From positions 1,170,921,249 through 1,170,985,248 of the forward strand of contig OY856409.1 of NCBI GenBank assembly GCA_963693085.1: DNA of 64,000 nt, given 5' to 3'. Origin of the DNA: Alisma plantago-aquatica (Eukaryota; Streptophyta; Magnoliopsida; Alismatales; Alismataceae). The position numbers and the translations under genes are program-made. Positions 23,060-34,196 of this stretch are shown piece by piece; positions within the stretch are counted from its first letter, which is position 1, and each line of letters starts with the position of its first letter. The notes under the pieces were generated by a model. It did no database searches and was not told where the DNA came from. It saw only the letters and a program-made list of their open reading frames with translations.

Positions 23060-23510
23060 AGTTTAAAGGAGAAGTTGACCAGTGCTCCAGTGTTGATCAT
23101 GCCAGAGCCTGGGAAAGGCTATGTTGTTTTCTGTGATGCTTCCAAGAAAGGTTTCGGTTGTGTGTTGATGCAGGAAGATCATGTAGTTTCTTTTGCTTCG
23201 CGACAGCTCAAGAAGCATGAGGAGAACTATCCGACTCATGATTTGGAGATATCATCCGTGGTTCATGCGTTAAAGATTTGGAGACACTATCTATACGGGG
23301 AAGTGTGTCAAATCTTTACGGATCATAAGAATCTGAAGTATATCTTTACGCAGCAAGAGTTGAACATGCGACAGTGACGATGGATGGAGTTAATCAATGA
23401 TTACGACTACACTATCGAGTATCATCCTGGTAAGGCGAATGTGGTAGCTGATGCGCTTAGCAGAAAGTCTTCTTCTCTTTCTTCAAAGAAGGCACAGTTG
23501 AGTTCCCTAG
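23060..23510 (+). pseudogene. RNase H of element B (broken)
   Basis: The catalytic acidic residues are visible in [11 protein letters not shown], in [13 protein letters not shown] and in [13 protein letters not shown] at 23375-23377 interrupts the domain just before [10 protein letters not shown], and the reading frame continues unchanged after it. The C-terminal VADALSRK motif is present near 23443-23466. The domain removes the RNA strand during reverse transcription in active relatives. Confidence 0.9.
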
Positions 23511-24720
23511 TATGCCATAGGCGAGATATGTTTGTTTCTCTGCGACAGATGAATGTACAAATGGAAGTTTCTTTGTTGTCTGGTCATCTAGCACAGATGC
23601 AAGTTAAGCCTACGTTGAGACAGCAGATCAAGGATGCACAGCAGACAGATGATGCGGTACAGTTAATCAGATCAGATTTTGGCAGCGACAAGCGTGATGG
23701 GTTTCATGAGTCTGAGGATGGACTAGTTTGCTATCGTGATAGGATGGTGGTTCCATATGTTGATGATCTAGGAAGTTGGTGCTTGAGGAAGCACATACGT
23801 CAATGTATGCTATGCATCCAGGTGTCACAAAGATGTATCATAGTCTGAAGGACTTGTATTGGTGGCCCGGTTTGAAGAGAGATGTAGCTGAGTTCGTGGC
23901 GAGATGTGCGGTTTGTCAGTAAGTGAAGGCTGAGCATCAGAAGCCGGCAGGTATGTTGCAACCTTTGCCGATACCGCAGTGGAAATGGGATCATATAACC
24001 ATGGATTTCGTAGTTGGTCTACCCCGAACAACTAGGAATCATGATTCCATTTGGGTGATAGTGGACAGATTGACTAAGTCTGCCCATTTCCTACCAGTGA
24101 AGATGACATATACAGCTGAGAAACTAGCTCGAGTATATGTGGATGAGATATTACGTTTGCACAGTGTGCCAGCCACGATAGTTTCTGACGGAGGTCCTCA
24201 GTTTACGAGTCGTTTTTGGGAACAGTTGCACAGAGCGTTGGGAACACAGTTGAGGTTCAGTACACCCTTTCACCTGCAGACAGATGGACATTCTGAAAGG
24301 ACTATTCAGATTTTGGAAGATCTCCTTCGAGCTTGTGTTTTGCAGTTTCTAAGCAACTGGGATGTGCATCTGAGTTTGATAGAGTTTGCCTACAACAACA
24401 GTTATCAGCGGAGCATTGTCATGGCTCCTTATGAGGCTTTGTATGGAAGAAAGTGCAGATCTCCTTTGTGTTGGTATGAGTCTGGTGAGTATCAACTTTT
24501 GGGTCATGAGTTAGTACAGCAGACAACAGATAAGATCAAGGTGATACAACAACTGTTGAAAGTGGCACAGGACAGGTAGAAGTCTTATGCAGACAATCGC
24601 CGACGACCTTTGGAGTTCCAGGTAGGAGACAAAGTGTATCTTAAAGTCTCACCGTGGAAGGGTGTGCTAAGGTTTGGTCGGAAGAGTAAGTTAGATCCTA
24701 GGTATATGGGGCTTACTCAG
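23511..24720 (+). pseudogene. Integrase of element B (broken)
   Basis: After a linker, the H-H-C-C zinc region ([10 protein letters not shown] ... CAVCQ, about 23788-23919) is complete in sequence, but a one-base deletion near 23770 puts it out of frame with RNase H. TAA at 23920-23922 follows. The core (23923-24579) carries MDFVVGLP, IVSDGGPQFTS and HSERTIQ, so the D-D-E residues are present. TAG at 24577 and a one-base deletion near 24708 break the C-terminal part. Confidence 0.9.
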
Positions 24721-25064
24721 TCGTAGCACGTGTTGGCAAGGTAGCTTACGAGTTAGAGTTGCCTCCATAGTTGCACAGGTTGCATCTAGTGTTTCATGTC
24801 AGTATGCTGAAGAAAAGTCATCCGGATTCAGGTACAATGATATAGCCAGTTGAGGTTGAGCTTGATGCATATGTGACCTACGAGGAAGGTCCTGTGGCGA
24901 TCCTTGACAGAAGGATCAAGAAGCTAAAGAGGAAGGACCTGGTTCTTGTGAAGGTTCTTTGGCAGCATCGTGGCATTGAGAAAGCCACATGGGAGCTTGA
25001 GGAAGAGATGAGGAGGAAGTATCCCTCTCTTTTCTCTTCAGATTTCGGGGACGAAATCCCTTAA
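24721..25064 (+). pseudogene. Chromodomain end of element B polyprotein (broken)
   Basis: After TAG stops at 24768 and 24843 the last 63 codons are open to TAA at 25062. They hold a chromodomain-like segment: ILDRRIKKLKRKD, then VKVLWQHRGIEKATWELEEE. This closely matches the end of A. Such domains place both elements in the chromovirus branch of Ty3/gypsy. Confidence 0.87.
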
Positions 25065-25076
25065 AGGGGGTTATCT
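25062..25076 (+). other. Polypurine tract of element B
   Basis: TAAAGGGGGTTATCT lies between the pol stop and the 3' LTR start TGTAAGG. The stop codon overlaps the tract. Confidence 0.85.
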
Positions 25077-25384
25077 TGTAAGGACCCTGACCTTTGTTTA
25101 GGGTTTACCCTGTTTGTTTTGCTTAACCTTGGTGATTTGGTGCTTGCTAATCACCTTTAGTGGTGAATAGGGTTTGGTTGTGCTTTGTTGAGAGTTTGAG
25201 GGGCTACTTGCAAATAACCCAAGTTTAGGGTTTTGTATGCAAGTTTTCCATCTTGTGAGGTGTTTCCCTCTCTTTGCTTCCTCTAGGGTTGAGAGGAAGC
25301 CTTGGGCTTGTTGTTTGAGTTTCTTAGGCCTTGGTTGAGCTTGTTTGGGCCTTGAGGTGCCTTGGTTGGGCTTGGTTGAACCTT

Positions 25385-26620
25385 TTGTCGGCCAAGACTA
25401 GCTTGTGTCATCCAAGGAGAGTGTGTGTCGCCCAAGGTACCTTGGTGTGTTGCCCAGGGAGTTGCTGGTTGTGTCGCCCATGATGCTTGGTCCAGCCTTG
25501 ACCATGTTTGGTGGACACTTGGTGCATATTTTGGACAAGTGTCTTAAGGTTTGCTAGGGTGGTGGCTTGAGCCCTAGGACAAGTGTCCCTTGGGTGGATG
25601 ACACATAGCATGGATCTACCTTGTTTTATCCTCCCTTTCCTTCTATATAGGTGGTTCTTTCCCTTGCCTTAGCTTCCTTTGATCTTTCCTCCACCTTCAG
25701 TGCACGACACTCCCTTCCTTTCCTTGTGTGGTGGCCGATACACCCCCTTGGAGGAGTTGTGGTGGACAATATCCCTTGGACCTTGGAGTTCTTCTTTCTC
25801 CTTAGAGCTTGAAGCTTAAGGCGGGTTGCATAGCTTCTAACCCTAACTCCTTTACCTCTTGATTATGCTCTTGTTCATATGTTAGTAGCTAGTTCCTTGC
25901 TTTTGTACCTTTGGTGGCCGATCCTCCTTAGGGTTTAGGGTTCCTTTGTGGTCTAGTGTACCTTGCTATCTAGGGTTTGAGATTCCTTGTGTTGAAGGTA
26001 GAAGATGACCCCTGTTGGGCGATACCCTCCCTTCTCTTGGTGTGTTGGGCAACAAGAGTGTCCTTGTGTTGGGCGACATGGTAGTTCTTGGTGTTGGGCG
26101 ACATCCTTGCTCTTGTGATGGGAGATAGGTTAAGGTAGTGAAGTGTTGGCCGATATGGGTGTGTTGGACGACATAGTGGTTCTTGTGTTGCATGATAGGG
26201 CCAAGTATGGCAAGCTTGTTTGGGTTGGATGATAGGCTAGAGAGGTGTGTTGGCCGATAGGCCTTGTTGAGCATGATGGTTGGTGACGGGCGATACCCTC
26301 TTGGGTTGTGACGGGCGTCACGCCCCTTCTGTTGAGTATGTCGGCCGTTAGGCTTGTGCTTGTTGGTGGCACGTTATGAGGAAGTGTTCTTCTCTCCCTC
26401 TCTCTCTCCTAGTTGTTGGAGTCGGTTGTGACCTGGGCGATAGCCCCCTGGTATCGGGCGTTATGGTTGGGGTGCTGTGACGGGCGTCACACCCCCATGT
26501 GTGTCGGCCGGCAGGGAAGAGCAACGGGCGTTGCCCGATATACATGGGATGTCCGACACCCCCCCTGACGCGCATTACCACTTGCTATGACGCTGTGTCA
26601 TGCGGGGTGGGCATTGTTGT
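25385..26620 (+). repeat. GGGCGAYA/GGCCGATA motif array (LTR B, 3' copy)
   Basis: This copy of the motif array is longer and includes variants GTCGGCCAAG and GTCGCCCAAG within the 428-bp block. In the CpG-rich part, several CG sites of the other LTR read TG or CA here (for example near 26570-26620), as expected from decay of methylated cytosine. Confidence 0.75.
25644..25650 (+). promoter_or_regulatory. Likely TATA box of LTR B (3' copy)
   Basis: TATATAG is in the same context as 17114-17120, here about 570 bp from the LTR start. Confidence 0.5.
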
Positions 26621-28287
26621 AGCAACGCAGTGTTGCTGCACTCCCTTGTGCCAGCCGTTGTTGCTGTGTTTGGGGTGAGGGTTGTGACGAGTTTTAGTAA
26701 GGGTCTTGTGATCTTTTAGTGACGGTTCTTTGTACCATGGAGTCGTTCAGTTGTACACATATAACCTTGCTTCTAAACGATAGTGATGCCTTGCAACAAT
26801 AACAATGTTAATGATGCTGATAATAATATTGGATGGTGACAGTAATGATAGTAGTAACAATAGTATTGGTTATGTATATTCAACATGACTACTTGCATAA
26901 AGTGAACACCTTGATTATTTGTATAACCTTGAGATGAGGGTAAGCATGAATATGGTTTGTTAATGATGTGCTTAATACACTTGATCATCAAATAGTGTAA
27001 GAATGACAAGTATAACATCTCAAATATCATCTTGTGATAATAAGTATGATCCTTATGTGGAAACTGTGATTATTGTATTCCCTAACCATGCAGGTGATGA
27101 TTAGCCATGAAAAGGCTATGAGGCATAGATGATGAATAACATCACTTTGATAATTATTCGATGAGGTTGTAGGTATGATGTGTTTGTCCCATGATGTTGA
27201 TGTGAGCCTTGAAGAGGAATTGGCAGTACATGATGAGGGATTGAGATCCCATGATATGTGATGATCCTTGAGATGGATCTGGATGGTTGTGTTTCATGAT
27301 ATAATGTTGAGTTTATGTTATTTACTTTCTGTTATATCTTGCATGTTATACAACTTGGTTGAATCTTGCAATCCATATAAAAGACACTAATTAATCATAG
27401 TGAAATAATATCATGTAGTTTGCCCTGGCCATAGATCCATCATCGTCAGGATTTGGTGATGGTGAAACGGGTTCTCCTACGGGTTAACCTGGAAGAGCAT
27501 ATTGTTGAATATGTGTAGGTTGCTCCTAGCCTGAAAATGACGAGGTAAGAGTGTAACTTCGGTTGCAGACTCAGATATATGTATGAAGAGCATGGTGAAC
27601 AGGCCCATGGCTTAGGATATGTGATATGAAGAGCATGAATGCGTTCATGGCTCAGAGCACGGTGAACTGGCCCGTGGCTCAGTTTTACTAGCGCCGAGAC
27701 CTGTACCAAGGAGGGCTAGAGAAAGGGTAGCCTATGGAGATGACCCTGTGACTAAGACCACTTCAGCATGAGACTACGGTCCTGCTTGTGTTGTGATCGT
27801 GCACTGACCATGAGGTGAGAGGTCGTGGATTCTGGCTCTTCCTTTGACCTTGTATGGCACCGACTTGGGTTTCATAACCGAAGGTTGGATTTGAACGGTA
27901 CGGTTCACTTCCTCAGGGCATAATAATAATACGTAATTCAGCTGTTTAGTATTTACTGCTTATATCAAGCACGAAATATTGGTTGAGGCCTTGTTTGTGT
28001 AATATCTCTGTTATATCTTGCAGTTACTTCCATATTCATCAGGTATGTGGTAATATGTCTCATCTTGATAATCAGGTTATGTGGCAATATATCTTATTCT
28101 GATAATCATAGCGATATATCTTATCTTGTCAATCATGTTCCATTGAGAGAGATTTGGTTATATGCATTTGTACAGCTGGTAAGCTTGTCGGTAAGAATAG
28201 CTTTGCTTTATATAGACTGCTTCTATTATACCTGTTATCAGTTATCTACTGTTATAGTTTATCTTGTTGAGGTTCTGTAGTTGTGGT

Positions 28288-28326
28288 GGGGAGTTATGTT
28301 TCCCGCTGGGACAATGTTCAATTGTC
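28288..28326 (+). other. Conserved LTR paired stem-loop module (B, 3' LTR)
   Basis: Stem 1 is at 28288-28304 and stem 2 at 28310-28326. Both are preserved as in the 5' LTR. Confidence 0.8.
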
Positions 28327-28836
28327 TCACCCCACTGGTTTACACCCTTTTTAGGTGGTCGAGCTAGATGTGGTGGTAGTCGTGGTGTTGCGTCCGAGCA
28401 GCCTGATGAGCAGTAGAAGGCAAGCGATGAATATGTTGCTGTTTTGGATGTTTTGTAGTAGAGTCTAGAGTCATCCCTATACTCTTAGGTCCTTGGCAGT
28501 GTTTTGACGTTGTTTCACGATGTACGATCGTTGATGTTTGTATATCATGTTGTCGGCCGGATGTGGGCCTTTATGTATATGAACAGGTGGTAAACTCATA
28601 TGGTGGATAGACAGTTGTTCCTGTAAGATGTGGACACGTATCAGATCTGGTATATGTATATATATGACCTGTTTCCTTACAGGATGAGGATTGGGATGTA
28701 ATAGTTTCTCAGTTTATCAGCTTTCTACAAATGGTTTTAATTAACCCGTGGTTTTGGTAATCTGTGGTTATGGTGATTTCCACACGTTTTCGCGTAACAC
28801 CTCGCTGTCTGTGTGATAGTGGGATGTGTTGTCACA

Positions 28837-28841
28837 TTCTT
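28837..28841. repeat. Target site duplication of element B, right copy
   Basis: TTCTT matches 16970-16974 exactly. Confidence 0.9.
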
Positions 28842-29922
28842 GCCATATGTAGACCTATAAATTATGTGAAACAATGCGGATTAACACATGAGATGTTGAG
28901 TACAGAGTGAAAAGATACATATATATAAGGTTTGCATAATTTGAAAGGAATTACAGAAGTAATGAACAAGAATACACAAGTTAAGTATTTAACAAAGAGA
29001 GAGTCCATGTTTTATATCATTTACTCCAATTATAACAACAACATCATATATCATAAGGCCTTATTGACTAACTACCCATTGGAAGAGTCTGTATGGGTGC
29101 TCAAGATTATCTTACCCTTTTCTACTTAAGGGACCTAAAGGCCATCACCAAGACTTAACCCTTTTATTGACATGGTCCACCCTATCTTGAAAACTCAAGT
29201 AGGATGCCCAACCTCATCTCCTTACCCCTAGAATATAGGTAGGTGAATAAGGTTTCTATAATTGAGTTTCTATATTATGTTTGCAAATTATAAAATAATG
29301 GTACATGACAAACATCCAGTACAATACTATAGTACTACATGGCAATATTTGAGCAAGTAAACCAACATACATATGTATCATGTTTCAAGCAAGAAGGCCA
29401 TAGTCATATAATTATTAAATCCTATACCTGATTTAGAGATTCATCACCTAACTTATCCTTGATCATCTAGATACAAGCCACATCGGATTAAGAACAAGAT
29501 TTCATCATGTATTAGATTCTCATAAGTAACCCTAACTAGCTTCTTTTTAGATTTTTGGTCAAGTTAGGTTTTAGTTTGGTTAATTACATGTTTTAGGATC
29601 TTTTATTGATCTAGAGGTCATCATGAAGCTGTGGTTCATGTCATTTTGAGGTTCCATTCACTGTATATGAACATTTTAATGTTTGGGTCACTTATGCACA
29701 ATTTTAATCAAAAGGCTCATAATATGAAAGACAAGGGTAAATCAATTCATGAAATTTAGACAACATTTGCGACTATCAGTAAGATAGGACATATTCAATG
29801 TCGGGTAGATATCCCCTGTGGCCTAGGCATCATTGCTGAAACATTGTATCAACACTTCAACATACATCCATTATATCATATGACATGAGTTGGACATCCA
29901 CATCAAAGGGAAATAAGTATGA
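28842..29922 (-). repeat. LTR C, copy C1, 5' part (split by element B)
   Basis: On the minus strand this matches C2 from about 34200 to 35360. Landmarks are TGTGCATAAGTGAC, TGATGCCTAG, and TACTCAACATCTCATGTGTT followed by TTTCACATAATTTATAGG. It joins 16974 exactly once B and one TTCTT are removed. The left boundary of the LTR on this side (about 29922-29930) is approximate. Confidence 0.8.
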
Positions 29923-30555
29923 AAGAATCAAGTCGGTTTAGGGAAGGGACTTTATAATGAGATTCATATAGAGATTAGGGCACAAGAAAAGCAAGTAAGT
30001 CATATATCACACTAGGTCATCACTAGTGGAATTGGGGTCACACTACTACCATATCTAACCATGTGGTGAATCATAGACATTAGGTTCATAAATTATCATA
30101 ATACTACTGATTTCAAGGGTATTATAACATTAGATATCATCAAGGAGTGTGATTATCAAATTTGGACAAGGTACATTGTTAAATTCTTAACACTAGTCAT
30201 ATATGTACAATTAGTCTCATGTATGAGAAGTAGGGTGATTAAGACTCTGATTTAGTTCAGATATGGAAAAAATATTATTGATTTCATGATTACAAGGGCA
30301 AAAATTCATTAAAGTTCCAAGCTTGAACATAATAGGGCACTAAATATACTCAATCATGACTAAAGTTAGCATTTTCAAGAATAAGGGGAACAAGCATTGG
30401 ATTTAGGGTTTGGGACCAATCACAAACCCATAGATCTTGTCGAGATGATGAACTTGGCATATTGATTCACATAGTTTGTCCTTAGGATATGGAAGTTATC
30501 ATTTTTGAAATATTTCAACCAGAACTATAGAAAAAAGTAGATACGGTGTTAAATT
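29923..30555. other. Non-coding spacer between two divergent C LTRs
   Basis: AT-rich sequence with no recognisable gene or repeat. It lies between C1 (minus) and C2 (plus, beyond D), which stand head to head. Confidence 0.5.
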
Positions 30556-30560
30556 TAATC
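30556..30560. repeat. Target site duplication of element D, left copy
   Basis: TAATC lies directly before TATGCACCAAT and recurs at 34189-34193 after TTATCACA. Confidence 0.75.
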
Positions 30561-31805
30561 TATGCACCAATCGCAGTCATTCGATGCAGATACATCTATC
30601 ATTCCCTCCCTCTTTACAACCACTAATGTGATGCCGCTTGGATTTGGATTTCACTAAGGAGGGACATTTGTAGGATTCTGGTCACCGTTATCCACCGCTT
30701 CATACCGTTTGGGGATCGCGCGTCTCGTGGCTTTTAGCCACTGGTCGGCCAAGATCAAGCACTCCATTTATTAGAAAAATGAGAGAGAGAGAGAGTGAGG
30801 GAGAAATGGTGTGGAAGGAGACATAGGATGGATGATCAATGGTCACCCTTTGTCTCCCTCCTTGACTTTCCTGCATGCGTCAAGCATAACCCATGATGAT
30901 GACAGCTCGTTGGAGAAAGAAGGTTGGGGGTGCGCACCACTACCCCCATAAACCATTCGTCCATGTTTAGAGGAGTATCATAGGGTTGAATATGCCTCTA
31001 CCTTTGGCTTTAGGGTACATGAGAAAAGGGATTTGGTCCCTAGGTAGAGATATCACCCTAGAACATCAAAGAGAAGAATATGATAACATGAGGCTATAGG
31101 GCATGAGAGAAAGTGGAATGAGAGGCAAATAGATGGGAATGAAGAAAGAGAGTGATTTCTTCCAGTCAAAATGGTCCAAATTAGACAAGAACACATAGGA
31201 TTGGATGTCACAAAAGCTTTTCTACAGTGACAAGACCATAGAAGTATGAAGGTTAAAGATGACTTGGGAGCCATCAGATCATTGATCTATGATGCAACAG
31301 TTTTCCAAGCGGGGTGAGTTAGGGTTAGGCTGGGGGGTGTAGCTGGATTGCATGTGTCTTCATGGGCCCAAGTGTAGCCAGACCAGAAGCATTAAGGCCC
31401 AAGTGTATCCAGACCAGAAGCATTAAAAAGGATAAAAGGGTTCAAAATCCAATTAAAACAAGGGGATTTGAAAATAGCACAACTTGGGCTACAAACATCT
31501 AATTGATGTGATTTATGCACTGTTAGATTCACAGTTGAATCCTACACAACATGATATATATCAAAGATAAAAAAAAGATCATAGTGGTGAGGTTTTATCT
31601 ATCTTGAAATATGGTGACCCAATAAGAAAAGGTTTAAAGTTCAAAAGGCATTATAAATTCACATTTGGTTGAATTGAGCATGGATGTGACAAAATTGGAG
31701 TGTCACCACACTCAAACTATGAAATTGATATTAAAACATGCAAGAATGCCACTTTATCATAGTTAGGAATATAATAGATGAGAGACAAAATATCAGGTTA
31801 ACACA
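30561..31805 (-). repeat. 3' LTR of element D
   Basis: Aligns with 32970-34188 along its length. Shared blocks are TATGCACCAAT, a GA-rich run near 30780, AAGGGGATTTGAAAATAGC, and AAGAATGCC to ATAATAGATGAGA at the end. Many single-base differences. No gene. Confidence 0.82.
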
Positions 31806-31818
31806 TCCTTCCCTCCTT
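31806..31818 (-). other. Polypurine tract of element D
   Basis: The minus strand reads AAGGAGGGAAGGA immediately before the LTR start TGTGTTAACC. The preceding TTTGAGGATGAAATTT is shared with the D-like remnant near 37995. Confidence 0.75.
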
Positions 31819-32969
31819 AAAAAAAATTTCATCCTCAAAACTCTTCCAAGATCATAGTCAAAGGTCAACTTAACATTTATCATGATTACACAATCAAACC
31901 TTGATTTCAAGACATTCACCACTACGTGGAGCACACTTAGGTTATCATCGTTAAAAGGTGTACCCATCCCAATTATATGCATATTCTCATATGTATTACA
32001 AAATCATGACATCATCTCAAAATTAGGTTTTTCCCTCCCTCATGACAACTACATAAGGATTGTGTTCATGTACTCATACGAGTTCAGGATGTGATATCAA
32101 TGTATACATTATGAATTTCTCAAATAAACATACCCATTATCATGATTTTCATATAAGGTAAACATTGCTCTTATACTTCTACGTCAAGTGGAAAATTACT
32201 TTCACAGTTTCGATTATCTCCCAAAATTTTACCAATTATCCCCAATTATGTTCATTATTTTCATTTCTAGTATGAAAGCATTCATGATTATTCAAGATAA
32301 GATCACAACTCATATTTGTATCAAGTTCATGACTTCAAAGCAACAATTTTTTTGTGAGGTATGATTTCATATTATGTCCAGCTTAGGAGTGTGACTTATC
32401 ATACATACATATCAAGTTTTAGATTAAGTGAGATATTTCATGCATCAAGCATAATTTTAGGATCAACATCATCATCAACCATAAAGTTTTTGTAACTATC
32501 TCACTTGTATCCAGAAAGAAATCCACAAGATCAAGCCACTCAATATAAGACATGTCTACGACCAACAAGACATGCTAACCACAACCATCTACCCATAACA
32601 AGATTTCTTCCCAACTTTCAAAAACAAGGGCAACCATTAGGTTCCTTTACATACAACCACTATCATGAATATGAGGCTCATCATGAATATCACACATCAT
32701 GTGCATCATCGTAGGATCTTGGGACATCTCCCTCACCTATTATCAAACATCATATATTTTCTTGCCTCTTTCTCAAAGGTTAGATCTTTTCATAGGAAAT
32801 CTAGGGTTTAATGTTATCAAAAGGACCACATACTAGATGAATCAACTCATATACTTATAAGTATTCTATCTAGGGACTCATCATCATGTTTTCCATCATT
32901 CATATTTTTCAACATTTCACATGATTTGGAGCTAGGGACTCACCATCACATATTTCATCATTCATAACT
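31819..32969 (-). other. Internal region of element D, non-coding
   Basis: On the minus strand this aligns with 36860-38031. Landmarks are GAGCCTCATATTCA, GATACAAGTGAGA and AACATAATTGGGGATA. No frame with gag or pol similarity was found. A clear primer binding site could not be identified next to the 5' LTR. Confidence 0.7.
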
Positions 32970-34188
32970 TATGCACCAATTGTAGATATTCAATGTGGAT
33001 CTAGTGGTCATTACTTCCCTCTTCACAAACTATAATATTAGATAGCTTGGGCTTGTTTTTCACTATAGAGGGGCATTCATGGGACTCTTGTCGCTGCTAG
33101 CCACCGATTTGTACTATTTGGGGATCACACATCTATGCACTCGTGGCTTCTAGCCATTGGTCAGATGAGGTCAAGCATTCAGTTGACTGACTCCATGAGA
33201 GAGAGAGAGGGTGAGGGAGAGATGGTATAGTTGGAGACTATAGATGTCTGATCAATGGTCACCCTTCGTCTCCCTCCTCTACTTGCCTATGTGCATCAAG
33301 TATCTCCCATGACCGCAATGAGGTGGGACAGCTCACCAGAGAATGAAGGTTGGGGAGGAGAGAACACTACAGTCTCTACAAATTGGTCGCCCATTCTCAG
33401 ATGTGCATCATGGGGTCAACCATGTCTTTACCTTCGGTTTTAAGCATAGGATAAAAGGTATTCCATTTCTAAGTAGAAGAGATACTGAAGAACAACAAAG
33501 AGAAGAAGATGATGAGAAATGGAGGCTATAGGGCACGAGAGAGAATGGAATTAGAGGTGAATAGATGGGGATGAAGAAAGAGACTGCTTTTTCTAGTCAA
33601 AAGTGTTCAAATTAGATGAGAACACATTCTATTGGAGGTTGCAAAATCTATTCTAAAGTGTCAGAAGCACATGAGTATGGAGGTTAGAGATGACTTGGTA
33701 GCCCTCAGATCCCAGATATGCGATCCAATGGTTAGAGAAGAGGGGCGAGTTAGGGCTTGGGTATGGGGGCTATGGCTGGGCTGCACACATCTGCATGGGC
33801 TCAAGTGTAGCCAACCCAAAAGAATTAAAAATGATAAAAGGGTTTAAGGTCTGATTAAAATAAGGGGATTTCAAAATAGCACAACTTGGGATATGAAACT
33901 CCGATTGAGGCAATTTGTGCACCATTAGATTCACAATTGAATACTATACAAAATGATATATATCATAGTGGTGAGGCGAAATTTATCTTGCAATATGGTG
34001 ACCCATTAAGTAAAGATTTAAAGTAAAAAAGGAATTATAAAGCCACATTTGGTGAAATTGAGCATTGATGTGACCAAATCAGAGTGTTATTGCAGTCGAA
34101 CTATGAAATCAATATTTCATCAAGCAAGAATGTCCTTTATCATAGATAGGAGTATAATAGATGAGATAGAAAAGGTCAAGTTATCACA
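32970..34188 (-). repeat. 5' LTR of element D
   Basis: 1219-bp partner of 30561-31805. Its outer edge TTATCACA abuts the target duplication TAATC. Confidence 0.82.
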
Positions 34189-34193
34189 TAATC
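34189..34193. repeat. Target site duplication of element D, right copy
   Basis: TAATC matches 30556-30560. It lies at the very edge of LTR C2. Confidence 0.75.
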
Positions 34194-34196
34194 CTC

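Larger units (their letters stand above)
16975..28836 (+). mobile_element. Element B: complete Tekay/Del-like Ty3/gypsy retrotransposon
   Basis: TG...CA LTRs (16975-20255 and 25077-28836) flank a primer site perfectly complementary to initiator tRNA-Met, a single gag-pol frame and a purine tract. TTCTT is duplicated at both ends. Domain order is gag, protease, RT, RNase H, integrase, chromodomain. The frame from about 20363 to 25064 is interrupted by eleven stops. It also carries two one-base deletions (near 23770 and 24708) and an apparent one-base frame mismatch near its start. The element sits in the old LTR C1 in opposite orientation to it. The LTRs are close in sequence, so B is younger than C and D. 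Confidence 0.95.
25077..28836 (+). repeat. 3' LTR of element B
   Basis: This 3760-bp LTR retains the 428 bp upstream of the TATA box that the 5' LTR has lost, and an extra pair of TGTTGGGCGACA repeats near 26045-26095. It ends GTTGTCACA. It is the better reference for the intact LTR of this family. Confidence 0.93.
30561..34188 (-). mobile_element. Element D: short non-autonomous LTR retrotransposon
   Basis: Two diverged direct repeats of about 1.2 kb flank an internal region of only about 1.16 kb with no gag or pol. On the minus strand the LTRs begin TGTGATAAC/TGTGTTAAC and end GGTGCATA. A purine tract AAGGAGGGAAGGA precedes the 3' LTR. The internal sequence is homologous to 36860-38031. 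High LTR divergence, yet a matching 5-bp target duplication, indicates an old but unrearranged insertion. Confidence 0.8.
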
